This document shows, piece by piece, positions 17,948 through 26,756 of a DNA stretch of 64,000 bases. This stretch comes from Levilactobacillus spicheri DSM 15429. GTDB taxonomy: Bacteria; Bacillota; Bacilli; Lactobacillales; Lactobacillaceae. The stretch is from assembly GCF_001435095.1 (NCBI RefSeq), contig NZ_AZFC01000002.1:62001-126000 (forward strand), written 5' to 3'. The notes below the pieces were generated by a model. It did not search any database and was not told the origin of the DNA. It worked only from the letters and a program-made list of their open reading frames with translations. Within the stretch, counting starts at the first letter, position 1, and the number at the start of each line of letters is the position of its first letter. Made by a program: the position numbers and the translations under genes.

Positions 17948-18727
17948 CTATTTCTTGAGCACTGATAGGACCACTCGAATCTTTTCCTTTTTGGTCCGGC
18001 CGGCGACCTCGTCTAAGCGAATCCGCCCAAAGCCCCGGACCGAGACCAAGTCGGCCACGTCTAATTCGTAATCTGGTTTTTCCGTATCCGCCCAGTTGAC
18101 CCGAATCTTCCCGGCTTCGATCAATTCCTTGGCGCGGTGGCGCGACAGGTGAAACCCCGACCCCACGATGTTATCCAATCGCAAGGACGACAGGGTCGCC
18201 GTCTCCGGCGTCCACTCGTCTAGCGGCCGCACCCGCGTCGCCCAATCGGCCGGCACTAACCGGGCCTTGACCCGGCCAATCCGGTCGACCTGGCCCGTCA
18301 AGTAATCCAACATCCCAGTCTCCGTGACCAGTTGCCAGGTCTGACCATCCGTCAAGATGTCCCCAATGATCTCCCGTTCGATGCCCGATCCCAGGAGGGT
18401 CCCCAGGATCTGGCTATGATGTAACGTGGCGAACTTCACCGGATAATCGATCCGCACCAGGGACAACTCGAAGTCCGTGTCCGTGGGCTGGTAGTAGTCC
18501 GGGTAAAAGAGCGCTCGTTGCATCTCGGCCCCGGGATAGCCCCCGCTAAAACGGACGGGAACGTCCGCTCGCCGGGCTAACGTGGTGGCCACGTAGACCT
18601 GACGGGGGTTCAGAAAGTGCGTCAAGACGGGCCGGTATTCATCCTGTGACTGTTGTAACCAATTACCAACTGCCGCGATGAATGGCGCCTCATCCGGCCG
18701 AAAATGTTGGGTAATATTCTCATCCAC
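17948..18727 (-). CDS. ylmH: YlmH, S4-domain RNA-binding protein
   Basis: 259 residues: an N-terminal globular region, then an S4 RNA-binding domain (about 182-240: SLRLDNIVGSGFHLSRHRAKE, GKIRVNW). YlmH homologues sit between yggT and divIVA in many Firmicutes and have been linked to ribosome rescue. ATG 18727 or a GTG one codon earlier may start it; GGGAG lies upstream. Confidence 0.92.
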   Translation of the reverse strand: MDENITQHFRPDEAPFIAAVGNWLQQSQDEYRPVLTHFLNPRQVYVATTLARRADVPVRFSGGYPGAEMQRALFYPDYYQPTDTDFELSLVRIDYPVKFATLHHSQILGTLLGSGIEREIIGDILTDGQTWQLVTETGMLDYLTGQVDRIGRVKARLVPADWATRVRPLDEWTPETATLSSLRLDNIVGSGFHLSRHRAKELIEAGKIRVNWADTEKPDYELDVADLVSVRGFGRIRLDEVAGRTKKEKIRVVLSVLKK

Positions 18728-18746
18728 GACCGTTGACTCCCTTCCG

Positions 18747-19031
18747 TCAGCCTAACAGCAGGCTAATAATCATTCGTTCGACCGCTTGGAGCCCATACTG
18801 CACCAGCGTGAGCACGATAATCGCCACCACCGGCCCAAAGCCTAACGGTCCCAGGGCGATGCGGTCGAAGTAGCTGAGAAACGGGTTGACTAGCCGGCCG
18901 ACAAACTGACCTAGCCGAGACTGATAGGCCCCAGGCAGCCAGCTCATCAACGCGTAAACCACAATCAACAGAATGTAGGCGCTAATCAACCAGTTCAAGA
19001 CTTGAAAAATAATTCCTAATAGGCTTAACAC
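18747..19031 (-). CDS. YggT family membrane protein
   Basis: 94 residues with two long hydrophobic segments (about 5-30 and 65-92) flanking SWLPGAYQSRLGQFVGRLVNPFL, the YggT family core. It occurs in the sepF-yggT-ylmH segment of many division clusters; its biochemical role is not established. The GTG start at 19031 has AGGAG at 7 bases. Confidence 0.9.
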   Translation of the reverse strand: MLSLLGIIFQVLNWLISAYILLIVVYALMSWLPGAYQSRLGQFVGRLVNPFLSYFDRIALGPLGFGPVVAIIVLTLVQYGLQAVERMIISLLLG

Positions 19032-19043
19032 AGCATCGCTCCT

Positions 19044-19478
19044 TTATGATGTGAACTGCGTTCCGAGGTTCGCCGCCACGTCACCGCTGACCTCAAAGTT
19101 ATGGGGTGTGCACAGAAAGATCTGTTCACCGATGCGCTTGATCTCACCACCGACCGCAAAGGCCGTACCATTCAAGAAGTCCACGATTCGTTGGGCCTGC
19201 GTCTCATCGACCCGCGCAAAGTTCACGATGACGGCATCTCCGTCCGTGAGCTGCTTGGCAATCGACTTGGCATCCGAATAGATCCGTGGTTCGCAGATGG
19301 CAATATGACTTGCATTTGAGGCTGCCGAACGCATAGAAACCACCTTCCGGGTATCAACGGGGCGCTGAGGTTTGACGGCCTTCGGCTGTTGGGGCATCGT
19401 TTGCGGTGCCGACTCGTCTTCGTCGTCGTAATCATCGTTGACGCCAAAAAATTTACTTAGACTAAACTTGTCCGCCAT
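19044..19478 (-). CDS. sepF: Cell division protein SepF
   Basis: 144 residues. An N-terminal amphipathic membrane-targeting segment ([13 protein letters not shown]), an acidic/proline linker to about residue 45, and the SepF domain ([57 protein letters not shown]). SepF forms rings that bundle FtsZ and tie it to the membrane, overlapping FtsA function. It lies 35 bases after ftsZ in the standard order. Confidence 0.95.
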   Translation of the reverse strand: MADKFSLSKFFGVNDDYDDEDESAPQTMPQQPKAVKPQRPVDTRKVVSMRSAASNASHIAICEPRIYSDAKSIAKQLTDGDAVIVNFARVDETQAQRIVDFLNGTAFAVGGEIKRIGEQIFLCTPHNFEVSGDVAANLGTQFTS

Positions 19479-19513
19479 GGTTGGCCACTCCTCTCATCAC
19501 GAACGCTGCTGGA

Positions 19514-20782
19514 TTACTTGCGCCGCCGCTTGAAGAACGGTGGCGTATCTTCGCCCTGGCTATCGTCCGCAGCTGAACTCTGGTTCGAGCTTGGGTTAAA
19601 GATGTTAAAGTCAGGCTTGTCCACGCCCGCAAATTCGTCGTTGGACGCGCTGCTCTTGGGTTCTGGACGGTGCGCGGGTTCGCGGATGTCCCAGTTGCCG
19701 AACGGATCAGCCTTGGTTTCCGCCTGAGGTTGTTCCGACCGTGGGGCCGCCTGTGACGGTGCCTGGCCGTTATTGGTGTTAGCGCGACGGGCCACCCGAC
19801 TCCGGGCAGCTTCCTTCTCTTCACGCTTCTTGTCGATCCCGGTCGCAATCACGGTGACCCGGACCTCGTCGCCCAACTCTTCGTCGATGGACGTCCCGAA
19901 GATGATGTTCACGTCGCTGGTCGCGGCGTCGGAGACGATCTGAGAAGCCGCTTGAGCTTCGAACAAGGACAAGTCGGGGCCCCCGGTAATGTTCAACAGC
20001 ACTTGTTCGGCACCGTCGATGGAGACTTCCAGCAATGGCGACGAAATGGCCTTCTTGGTGGCGTCTTCCGTCCGGTTCTCACCGCTAGCGGACCCGATTC
20101 CCATCAGGGCGGAGCCTTGGTCCTTCATCACGGTCTTCACGTCGGCGAAGTCCAAGTTCACGTAACCGGGACTCGTGATCAGGTCAGAGATCCCTTGAAC
20201 CCCTTGCCGTAAGACGTTGTCGGCTTCCTGGAAGGCTTCCATCATCGGCGTCTTCTTGTCGACGATTTCCAACAACCGGTTGTTGGCGATAATGATCAGG
20301 GTATCCACGTTTTCCTTCATCGCGGCCACCCCTTCGGCGGCAAAGCGGGCCCGCCGGGGACCTTCGAAGCTAAATGGCCGGGTAACGACCCCCACGGTCA
20401 AGGCACCGCCTTCTTTGGCGATCTTAGCCACGATGGGTGCGGCACCGTTCCCGGTACCCCCGCCCATTCCGGCGGTGACGAAGACCATGTCGGCCCCTTC
20501 CAGGGCTTCGGTAATGGCTTCTTCGCTTTCTTCGGCGGCCTTGGCCCCGATTTCAGGGTTGGCCCCCGCACCCAGTCCCCGGGTCAGCTTCGGGCCAAGT
20601 TGAATCTTGGTTTCTGCCTTGGAGGCTTCGAGGGCTTGAACATCCGTGTTGGCCACGATGAACTCGACGCCCTTAACGTCTTCGGTAATCATTCGGTTGA
20701 CGGCATTGTTGCCCCCGCCCCCGACGCCAATGACTTTAATGTTGGCGCCGTGATTTTGAGCAGAATCTAATGAGTATTCCAT
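19514..20782 (-). CDS. ftsZ: Cell division GTPase FtsZ
   Basis: About 422 residues from the ATG at 20782, which has GGAGG at 8 bases; an ATG at 20797 contains that ribosome site and is unlikely. The tubulin-like GTPase domain covers about residues 10-315 ([36 protein letters not shown]), followed by a disordered linker of about 95 residues and the conserved tail [10 protein letters not shown] that binds FtsA and SepF. The signature loop has Asn where most species have Thr or Ser (GGGTGNG), a variant I believe occurs in lactobacilli. Confidence 0.97.
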   Translation of the reverse strand: MEYSLDSAQNHGANIKVIGVGGGGNNAVNRMITEDVKGVEFIVANTDVQALEASKAETKIQLGPKLTRGLGAGANPEIGAKAAEESEEAITEALEGADMVFVTAGMGGGTGNGAAPIVAKIAKEGGALTVGVVTRPFSFEGPRRARFAAEGVAAMKENVDTLIIIANNRLLEIVDKKTPMMEAFQEADNVLRQGVQGISDLITSPGYVNLDFADVKTVMKDQGSALMGIGSASGENRTEDATKKAISSPLLEVSIDGAEQVLLNITGGPDLSLFEAQAASQIVSDAATSDVNIIFGTSIDEELGDEVRVTVIATGIDKKREEKEAARSRVARRANTNNGQAPSQAAPRSEQPQAETKADPFGNWDIREPAHRPEPKSSASNDEFAGVDKPDFNIFNPSSNQSSAADDSQGEDTPPFFKRRRK

Positions 20783-20803
20783 TGTGTATTCCTCCATCTC
20801 ACT

Positions 20804-22141
20804 TTAGTCAAAGAAGTCGCTAAAGAACCTCTTTAACCCTTCGGATCGGTTCTTCTTTTTCGGTTTAGGCCGTTTAGCCGGACGCTTGGTCCCGGTCGAC
20901 TGCGGTTCCGGATTCTCGGGAGCGGACTCAGCCGCTTCCCGTTGCCGAATCTCGTCGGTCTCATCGGCCAACTGGGTCGAGCCCGTTAAGGCACTCTTAA
21001 TCAGTAAATCGATCTCGCTGAGGCCCCCAAAGTAGTTCACTAACGCGAGCGCGAGGGTGAACGACGGGTGCCGCAAGCCCATTTGGTCGGGAATGTAGAC
21101 CCGCACGTTGGTGTCAAACTCGTCGCTCGCCAGCTCCGTGATGCCCGGTAAGGCGGCCACGCCCCCGGTCAACACGATCCCACCGGGGAGTTCTAGTGCT
21201 TGGACCTTGTCCAGGTTGCGCCGGAGCCGTTTAAAGATCTGATCCAACCGCGCCTCGATGATCTCGGCTAAGTATTTTTCAGAAATTGGGGTCGGCTGAC
21301 TCTGCCCCACCACGTCGACCGGGAACTCGTCTTCGTCACTGGCCTGCGTCGAATCGGCGTAACCGTAGTCGCGCTTCAGCTTCTCCGCACTATCCAGCGA
21401 CGTGTTCAGGACCACGGAGATATCCTTGGTGATGAACTGACCGCCCTCTTGGTCGACGTCAATGTATTTCAGTTGATGGTCGTGAATCACGGCGGCCGTG
21501 GCTTGGCCCCCACCCAAATCGATCAGGATGGTCCCGAAGTCTTGCTCACCGTCATTCATCACCATCATCCCCTGGGCCATCGGGTTGATCACCGTGCCCC
21601 GGAGACGCAAGCCGGCCTGTTCGACCGCCTTACGGGTATTATGCATAATGGTCTTAGGCCCGGTAAACAGGGTGCCGTGCAGTTCTAGCCGCACGCCCAC
21701 CATGCCCCGGGGGTCCTTGATACCGTCAAACCCATCGACCACGAACTCGTCGGGCAAAATGTCGACGACCTCGCGTTCGGGGGGCAGACTCTGAATCAAG
21801 GCAGCCGCCGCCACGTTGCGCACGTCGCGACCGGTAATTTCACGGGATTGGTCGTCAATGGCGATCATACCGTTGCAAGTTTCAATTTTTAACATGTTTG
21901 CGGGAATTCCCACAATGACATCGTGAATTTCGATACTGGCCTTTTCTTCGGCTTGTCGAACGGCGCGTTGAATCGCTTCAGCCGCCTTGTCAATATCCAC
22001 GATCACGCCGCGGCTGACACCATTCGAACGTTCATTCCCCACGCCAATAACGTTCATTTGCCCTTTAACATTCTCAGCAACAATGACTTTTATTGAGGTG
22101 GTTCCTATATCGAGACCAACGTACATCCCTGAATTATCCAT
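20804..22141 (-). CDS. ftsA: Cell division protein FtsA
   Basis: 445 residues, an actin-like ATPase (YVGLDIGTTSIKV phosphate-1 loop, LIDLGGGQAT phosphate-2 loop, GGIVLTGG adenosine motif) with the FtsA-specific 1C domain and a C-terminal amphipathic helix (GLKRFFSDFFD) that anchors FtsZ filaments to the membrane. A Pro/Lys-rich linker precedes the helix. AGGAGG is 11 bases before ATG 22141; an ATG five codons on (MYVGLD) is an alternative. An internal promoter lies upstream. Confidence 0.96.
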   Translation of the reverse strand: MDNSGMYVGLDIGTTSIKVIVAENVKGQMNVIGVGNERSNGVSRGVIVDIDKAAEAIQRAVRQAEEKASIEIHDVIVGIPANMLKIETCNGMIAIDDQSREITGRDVRNVAAAALIQSLPPEREVVDILPDEFVVDGFDGIKDPRGMVGVRLELHGTLFTGPKTIMHNTRKAVEQAGLRLRGTVINPMAQGMMVMNDGEQDFGTILIDLGGGQATAAVIHDHQLKYIDVDQEGGQFITKDISVVLNTSLDSAEKLKRDYGYADSTQASDEDEFPVDVVGQSQPTPISEKYLAEIIEARLDQIFKRLRRNLDKVQALELPGGIVLTGGVAALPGITELASDEFDTNVRVYIPDQMGLRHPSFTLALALVNYFGGLSEIDLLIKSALTGSTQLADETDEIRQREAAESAPENPEPQSTGTKRPAKRPKPKKKNRSEGLKRFFSDFFD

Positions 22142-22213
22142 AGAAAAAGGAACCTCCTAAGCTAATCGATCTATTAACACGTATGAATTCGCTTTTTCTC
22201 CTAATTATTTTTC

Positions 22214-22242
22214 AGTTTACCACATTTACTAGGGGTTGAAAA
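22214..22242 (-). promoter_or_regulatory. Internal promoter upstream of ftsA
   Basis: On the minus strand TTTTCA (22242-22237), 17 bases, then extended -10 TGGTAAACT (-10 hexamer 22219-22214). It lies in the 141-base gap between divIB and ftsA, the largest gap between ORFs from mraZ to divIVA. Confidence 0.5.
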
Positions 22243-22282
22243 AGCCTTATTAGCGCTTTTTAGCGCTGAAATCAAAATGACA

Positions 22283-23140
22283 TTATTTCTTAAAGGGCGC
22301 GGAATACGCCCCCACTTCCAGATTAACGACACCTTTTTGTTTCATTTTGCTGGCAATGCTGGGATAGTACGCCATTTTCTTGGCAAACGTGCCAATCTTC
22401 GCGTACACCTCATTGCCATCGTTCATGAACAAGTGGACCCGGTCCGGATCCGTCTTGGTCGGGGCATCCTGAATCTCGCTGATGTTCCGCTTGATGGGCG
22501 CCGATAGCTGCGCGTACTGCAGGATCATGCGGTGCAGGGTCTTGGCCGACCGGAAGTTGCCGTAGACCGGCGTGCCACTCTTGGGCTGGGTCACCGAATC
22601 GTGACTCACGACGCCGTTCTCCAACACCTCGTAGTACTGGCCCTGCTTCATCACGTACCCCGCCGTCACGTATTCGACGACCTTGACCGTGACCCGGTTG
22701 GGGTGCTGAAACGCCACCGTGGTCCGCTTCAACCGCGAATTGTGCTGGGGCGCTTGCTGCGCCAGCCGCCGTTCGTGCCCCAGGACCTTAAAGATCGAAT
22801 CCCCGGGGGCGATCCGGACGGCCCGCTGTACCTGCTTGGCCGACAAGGCTTGGGTCCCGCTGACCTTGACCGTCGCCACGTGACTCAGCGGCGAGATCAG
22901 GTAGACCATCACCAGGATCACCAGCCCAAAGCTCCCCAGAATCAGCCCCAGGCGCCGGGCCAGCTTGCGTTGCCGTTCGTGGCGCAGCCGGGGCAATTTA
23001 TCCCCGATGCGTTTCGCCCGGCGAAAGAGCTTAGGCGTCTTGGCCTGCTTTTCACGTTGAGCAGCGCGGGACTGATAGGCCTCCCAGGGCGTCAATTCGT
23101 GCGGTTGCTGCGATTTATCTCGATTCAACCGGAACTTCAC
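22283..23140 (-). CDS. divIB: Cell division protein DivIB/FtsQ
   Basis: 285 residues. A basic cytoplasmic N-terminus of about 65 residues, one transmembrane helix (LGLILGSFGLVILVMVYLI), and an extracellular part beginning with a POTRA domain (VATVKVSGTQALSAKQVQRAV). DivIB works with FtsL and DivIC to control septal wall synthesis. The GTG start at 23140 has GGAGGTGA in front. It lies 38 bases after murG. Confidence 0.93.
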   Translation of the reverse strand: MKFRLNRDKSQQPHELTPWEAYQSRAAQREKQAKTPKLFRRAKRIGDKLPRLRHERQRKLARRLGLILGSFGLVILVMVYLISPLSHVATVKVSGTQALSAKQVQRAVRIAPGDSIFKVLGHERRLAQQAPQHNSRLKRTTVAFQHPNRVTVKVVEYVTAGYVMKQGQYYEVLENGVVSHDSVTQPKSGTPVYGNFRSAKTLHRMILQYAQLSAPIKRNISEIQDAPTKTDPDRVHLFMNDGNEVYAKIGTFAKKMAYYPSIASKMKQKGVVNLEVGAYSAPFKK

Positions 23141-23178
23141 GGCCGCTCACCTCCACCCCAAGCTAAACGCTCAGGGGT

Positions 23179-24273
23179 TTATTTCTGTTGCAATGACAGG
23201 ACCACGTCCAAGACCCGGTCGGCCGCATCCGGCACACCCAGGTGCTTCGAAGCGCTGGCCATGTCCTGCCGCAGCGCGTCGTCGTTCATCAGCTGATCAG
23301 CCTTGGCCACCAACGTCGTCCCCGACAGGTCGGCCTCGGTGATCATCTCCGCGGCCCCCACGTCGACCAACGACTTCGCGTTCTTGGTCTGGTGGTCCGC
23401 CGTGACGTACGGACTCGGAATCAGGATCGACGGAATCCCGTCGGCCGTGATCTCGGCCAAAGACGTCGCTCCGGCCCGCCCGACGATCGCCGCAACCCGG
23501 GGCAGCACCTCGGGCATGTTCGGGATATAGGGTTTCACCACCACATTATCAGCTACCTGGACGTTCTTCAACTGATCCATCACGCCATCGTACCGTTTTT
23601 GTCCCGTCACGAAGACGACCTGGTAGTTCCGCTGGTTGAAGGCGGGGATGGCGGCCACCGTGGCGCTGTTGATCTTCAGGGCCCCTTGGGAGCCCCCGAA
23701 GATCAGGAGCGTGGGCACGTCGTCGTGCAACCCGTATTCGTCCCACTGGAAGTGGCTTACGATCTCCGCGGCTTCCTGGGCCCGGGGGTTCCCCGTCTTG
23801 ACCATCTTATTGGCGGGCAGCTGGTCGACCGCCGCGTCAAAGACGTACGCAATCTTATCGACGTAGCGACTCAGGAACTTGTTGGTCATCCCCACCACGC
23901 TATTCTGCTCATGGATCATCGTGGGTACGTGGAGTCGACTCGCCGCGTAGACCACGGCACCGGAGACGTAGCCCCCGGTCCCGACCACCACGTCGGGCTT
24001 AAAGTCGCGAATCATCTTCTTGGCTTCGTGCACGCTCTTCAAGAACAGGTAGACCGTCTTGAAATTCTCTAAGGACAGGGACCGCTTGAACCCCTGGATG
24101 CGTGTCGACTGGAACGGAATGCCCTTGGCCGGCACGATGGTGCTTTCGAGTCCGCGCTCGGACCCCACGTACATCACCTGTGCGTCGGGGTCGCGCTTCT
24201 TTAACGCTTTAATCAGGGCTAAGGCCGGGTAGATATGACCCCCGGTCCCCCCACCAGATACCATTAATCGCAT
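23179..24273 (-). CDS. murG: UDP-GlcNAc:lipid I GlcNAc transferase MurG
   Basis: 364 residues, GT-B fold. The N-terminal [12 protein letters not shown] loop and a C-terminal nucleotide-binding region ([23 protein letters not shown]) are canonical. It adds GlcNAc to lipid I on the inner membrane face to make lipid II. The ATG directly follows the murD stop (TAAATG), with AGGAGG inside the end of murD, so translation is coupled. Confidence 0.97.
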   Translation of the reverse strand: MRLMVSGGGTGGHIYPALALIKALKKRDPDAQVMYVGSERGLESTIVPAKGIPFQSTRIQGFKRSLSLENFKTVYLFLKSVHEAKKMIRDFKPDVVVGTGGYVSGAVVYAASRLHVPTMIHEQNSVVGMTNKFLSRYVDKIAYVFDAAVDQLPANKMVKTGNPRAQEAAEIVSHFQWDEYGLHDDVPTLLIFGGSQGALKINSATVAAIPAFNQRNYQVVFVTGQKRYDGVMDQLKNVQVADNVVVKPYIPNMPEVLPRVAAIVGRAGATSLAEITADGIPSILIPSPYVTADHQTKNAKSLVDVGAAEMITEADLSGTTLVAKADQLMNDDALRQDMASASKHLGVPDAADRVLDVVLSLQQK

Positions 24274-25653
24274 TTAAGCTTCCTCCTGTTTACCCGTTAA
24301 CTTTTCGACAGCTTTGATGAACCGGTCACCCCGGACTTCAAAGTTCGGGTATTGATCCCAACTGGCGTTGGCGGGCGACAACAGCACGATGTCGCCGGGG
24401 GCACTCAATTGATAGGCCAACGGGACCGCCGTCTCGACGTTATCCGTCATCTCAATTGTTGGAATACCCGCTTGCTTGGCCGTTTGGGCCAGGAGCTGAG
24501 CGGTCTGACCGAAGAGGATGATGGCCTTCACGTGATCCTTGAAGGCGGGAATCATCTTCTCGAAGGTGTAGCCCCGATCCAGGCCGCCGGCGAGCAAGAC
24601 GACCGGCGCCTTGAAGCCCTTTAAGGCCATCTCCGTGGCTTCCATGTCCGTGGCCTTGGAGTCGTTGTAATACTGCCGTCCCTCGGCCTCTAACACGAAT
24701 TGGGTCCGGTGCCGAACCCCGCCAAAGTTGCGCAGAACCGCCTTGATGGCCGCGGTGCTGACGCCCTTGAGCTTGGCCACGGCAATCGCCGCCAGGGCGT
24801 TTTCGATGTTGTGATCGCCGGGGACCTTCACCTCGTGGGCGGGCATGATGGCCTCGCCCCGGAAGTACAGCGTGCCATCCTTTTCGTAGGCGCCGTCTTC
24901 GGTGATGTCCTGCCGGGAGAACGGAACGACCTGGGCCTTAGATTGCTGGCTCAGTTCCCGCCATTCCGGATTATCGAAGTTGATGATGAAGTAATCGTCC
25001 GCCGTTTGATTAGCGGTGATCTTCATCTTAGCGGCCACGTAATTCGCCCGGGTCTTATGGTAATCCAGGTGATTGGAGAAAATGTTCGTGATCACGGCGA
25101 TATGCGGGTGAAATTCGGTCGTGGCAACCAGCATGAAACTGGAGATCTCCACCACCAGCGTGTCGTCCGCGGTCACCTCTTGGGCGACCTTGCTGGCAGG
25201 GATGCCGATGTTGCCGGCATAGCGCGCATGGCCCGCCTTCCGGTCCCGGTCCAGCATCTTCTGGATCATCGTGGTCGTGGTGGTCTTCCCGTTGCTCCCG
25301 GTGACCGCGATCAGCTCGGCTTCGTTGACCTCGCTCGCCAGCTCCATCTCACCGGAAACCGGCAGGTGCAGTTCCTGGGCCCGCTGAATCACGGGAACGT
25401 CGTACGGGATGCCCGGGTTCTTGATGATCAGGTCGTACCCCGCGTCCAGGAGCGCCGGCGTCTGTTCACCGATCAGCACCTTGAACCCGGCGGCCTGTAA
25501 CTCACGGGCTTCCTGATTCTTTTCTAAGGGTGTCACGTCACTGACCGTCACGTCGGCCCCCAATTTTTTAAGCAGCTTAGCGGCGTTGAACCCGCTCTTC
25601 GCAAGGCCCAATACCAAAACTTTTTTTCCCGTATACGTCGTAATCTGTTTCAT
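24274..25653 (-). CDS. murD: UDP-N-acetylmuramoyl-L-alanine:D-glutamate ligase MurD
   Basis: 459 residues. The three Mur-ligase domains are visible: N-terminal UDP-binding (KVLVLGLAKSGFNAA), central ATPase with P-loop GSNGKTTTT and HLDYH, and a C-terminal domain with YYNDSKATD. It adds D-glutamate to UDP-MurNAc-L-Ala. A terminator-like hairpin lies in the 106-base gap between mraY and this gene. Confidence 0.97.
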   Translation of the reverse strand: MKQITTYTGKKVLVLGLAKSGFNAAKLLKKLGADVTVSDVTPLEKNQEARELQAAGFKVLIGEQTPALLDAGYDLIIKNPGIPYDVPVIQRAQELHLPVSGEMELASEVNEAELIAVTGSNGKTTTTTMIQKMLDRDRKAGHARYAGNIGIPASKVAQEVTADDTLVVEISSFMLVATTEFHPHIAVITNIFSNHLDYHKTRANYVAAKMKITANQTADDYFIINFDNPEWRELSQQSKAQVVPFSRQDITEDGAYEKDGTLYFRGEAIMPAHEVKVPGDHNIENALAAIAVAKLKGVSTAAIKAVLRNFGGVRHRTQFVLEAEGRQYYNDSKATDMEATEMALKGFKAPVVLLAGGLDRGYTFEKMIPAFKDHVKAIILFGQTAQLLAQTAKQAGIPTIEMTDNVETAVPLAYQLSAPGDIVLLSPANASWDQYPNFEVRGDRFIKAVEKLTGKQEEA

Positions 25654-25700
25654 AACTCCGTTCGCTCTCCATTCGTTTAATTGGCTGGCTGATGGTATTT

Positions 25701-25737
25701 AAAAAGGCTAACCGACCACTAACGAGCCGGTTAGCCC
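25701..25737 (-). terminator. Terminator-like hairpin between mraY and murD
   Basis: On the minus strand GGCTAACCGG and TCGGTTAGCC arms (25736-25727, 25715-25706) are followed by five T. It lies in the middle of the cell-wall operon, so it would act as an attenuator or a 3'-end/processing point rather than a full stop. Confidence 0.65.
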
Positions 25738-25759
25738 ATTAGTCGTCAGGAAGGGATCC

Positions 25760-26731
25760 TTACTTGGCAAGCATGACCCACACACCACTGATGGCGGTGA
25801 GCAAGCCGACGGCCCAAAAAGTCAAATCAATCTTCCATTCACTCCATCCGAGCATCTCGAAATGGTGATGGATGGGACTCATCAGGAAAATCCGCTTCCC
25901 CGTCAACTTGAACGAGGCAACTTGCAAAATAACGCTGGCTGTCTCAATCACGTAGACCAACCCGATCCATAACAGGGACACTTCATGGTGCAGTAAAATC
26001 GCGACCGCGGCGAGCGCTCCCCCGAGGGCTAACGACCCGGTATCGCCCATGAAGATCTTGGCTGGTTTGTGATTAAAGAGCAGGAACCCTAAAAGGCTGC
26101 CGACTACGGCAAAACAAAAGAGACTAATATTCGTCTGATGCTGGGCCAGGGCCACGATGCCGTAGGCCGCAAAGGAGATGCTGGCCAACCCGCTGACGAG
26201 CCCATCAAGCCCGTCCGATAAGTTCACGGCGTTGGAGAACCCGACCAACCAGATAATGGCAAAGAGCGCGTACCAGCCGCCCATGTGCCAGGTCCCCAGA
26301 CCGGGCAACTTTAGTTCCATGGGAAGCTGTTCGTGCACGTAGACCCAGAAAAGCAACAAGGCCCCAACAATCTGACCCAGTAACTTTTGCCACGCCTTCA
26401 ATCCTTCATTTTGTCGGTGAAATAACTTGATACTGTCATCCCAGGCGCCCAAGGCCCCGTACAGGACCAGAATAAAGAGCAAGATCCAGGTGGTCGACAG
26501 CACGTGGTGCGGAGCCGTCAGCCAACTTGCGGCCAACGTCATCACCAGAATCGCAATGATGAAGAGTAAGCCCCCCATCGTAGGCGTTCCGGACTTCTTT
26601 TCGTGCCACGTTGGGCCCTCTTCACGAATCATCTGACCCTCGTGACGTGCCCGGAAGTACCGGATCAGTGACGGCATGAACGCCGCTGTAATGATGAAAC
26701 CACCCACTAAGGGAAATCCTACTGTTATCAT
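25760..26731 (-). CDS. mraY: Phospho-N-acetylmuramoyl-pentapeptide transferase MraY
   Basis: About 323 residues, ten predicted membrane helices. Catalytic signatures are visible: [10 protein letters not shown], the AWDDSIKLF acidic pair, NLSDGLDGL with the nucleophile Asp, [11 protein letters not shown], and the SPIHHHFE loop. It transfers phospho-MurNAc-pentapeptide to undecaprenyl phosphate to form lipid I. The start is uncertain: ATG 26731 or TTG 26743, neither with a strong ribosome site. Confidence 0.96.
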   Translation of the reverse strand: MITVGFPLVGGFIITAAFMPSLIRYFRARHEGQMIREEGPTWHEKKSGTPTMGGLLFIIAILVMTLAASWLTAPHHVLSTTWILLFILVLYGALGAWDDSIKLFHRQNEGLKAWQKLLGQIVGALLLFWVYVHEQLPMELKLPGLGTWHMGGWYALFAIIWLVGFSNAVNLSDGLDGLVSGLASISFAAYGIVALAQHQTNISLFCFAVVGSLLGFLLFNHKPAKIFMGDTGSLALGGALAAVAILLHHEVSLLWIGLVYVIETASVILQVASFKLTGKRIFLMSPIHHHFEMLGWSEWKIDLTFWAVGLLTAISGVWVMLAK

Positions 26732-26756
26732 TTTCCTACTCAATCCTCATTCTCAT

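Noticed and set aside
22532-25500. Long open frames on the plus strand opposite divIB, murG and murD (for example 22532-23296, 23242-24072, 24700-25500)
   Set aside because: They lie entirely opposite well-identified genes, have no ribosome site and arise from GC-rich codon use, which removes stop codons from the antisense frames.
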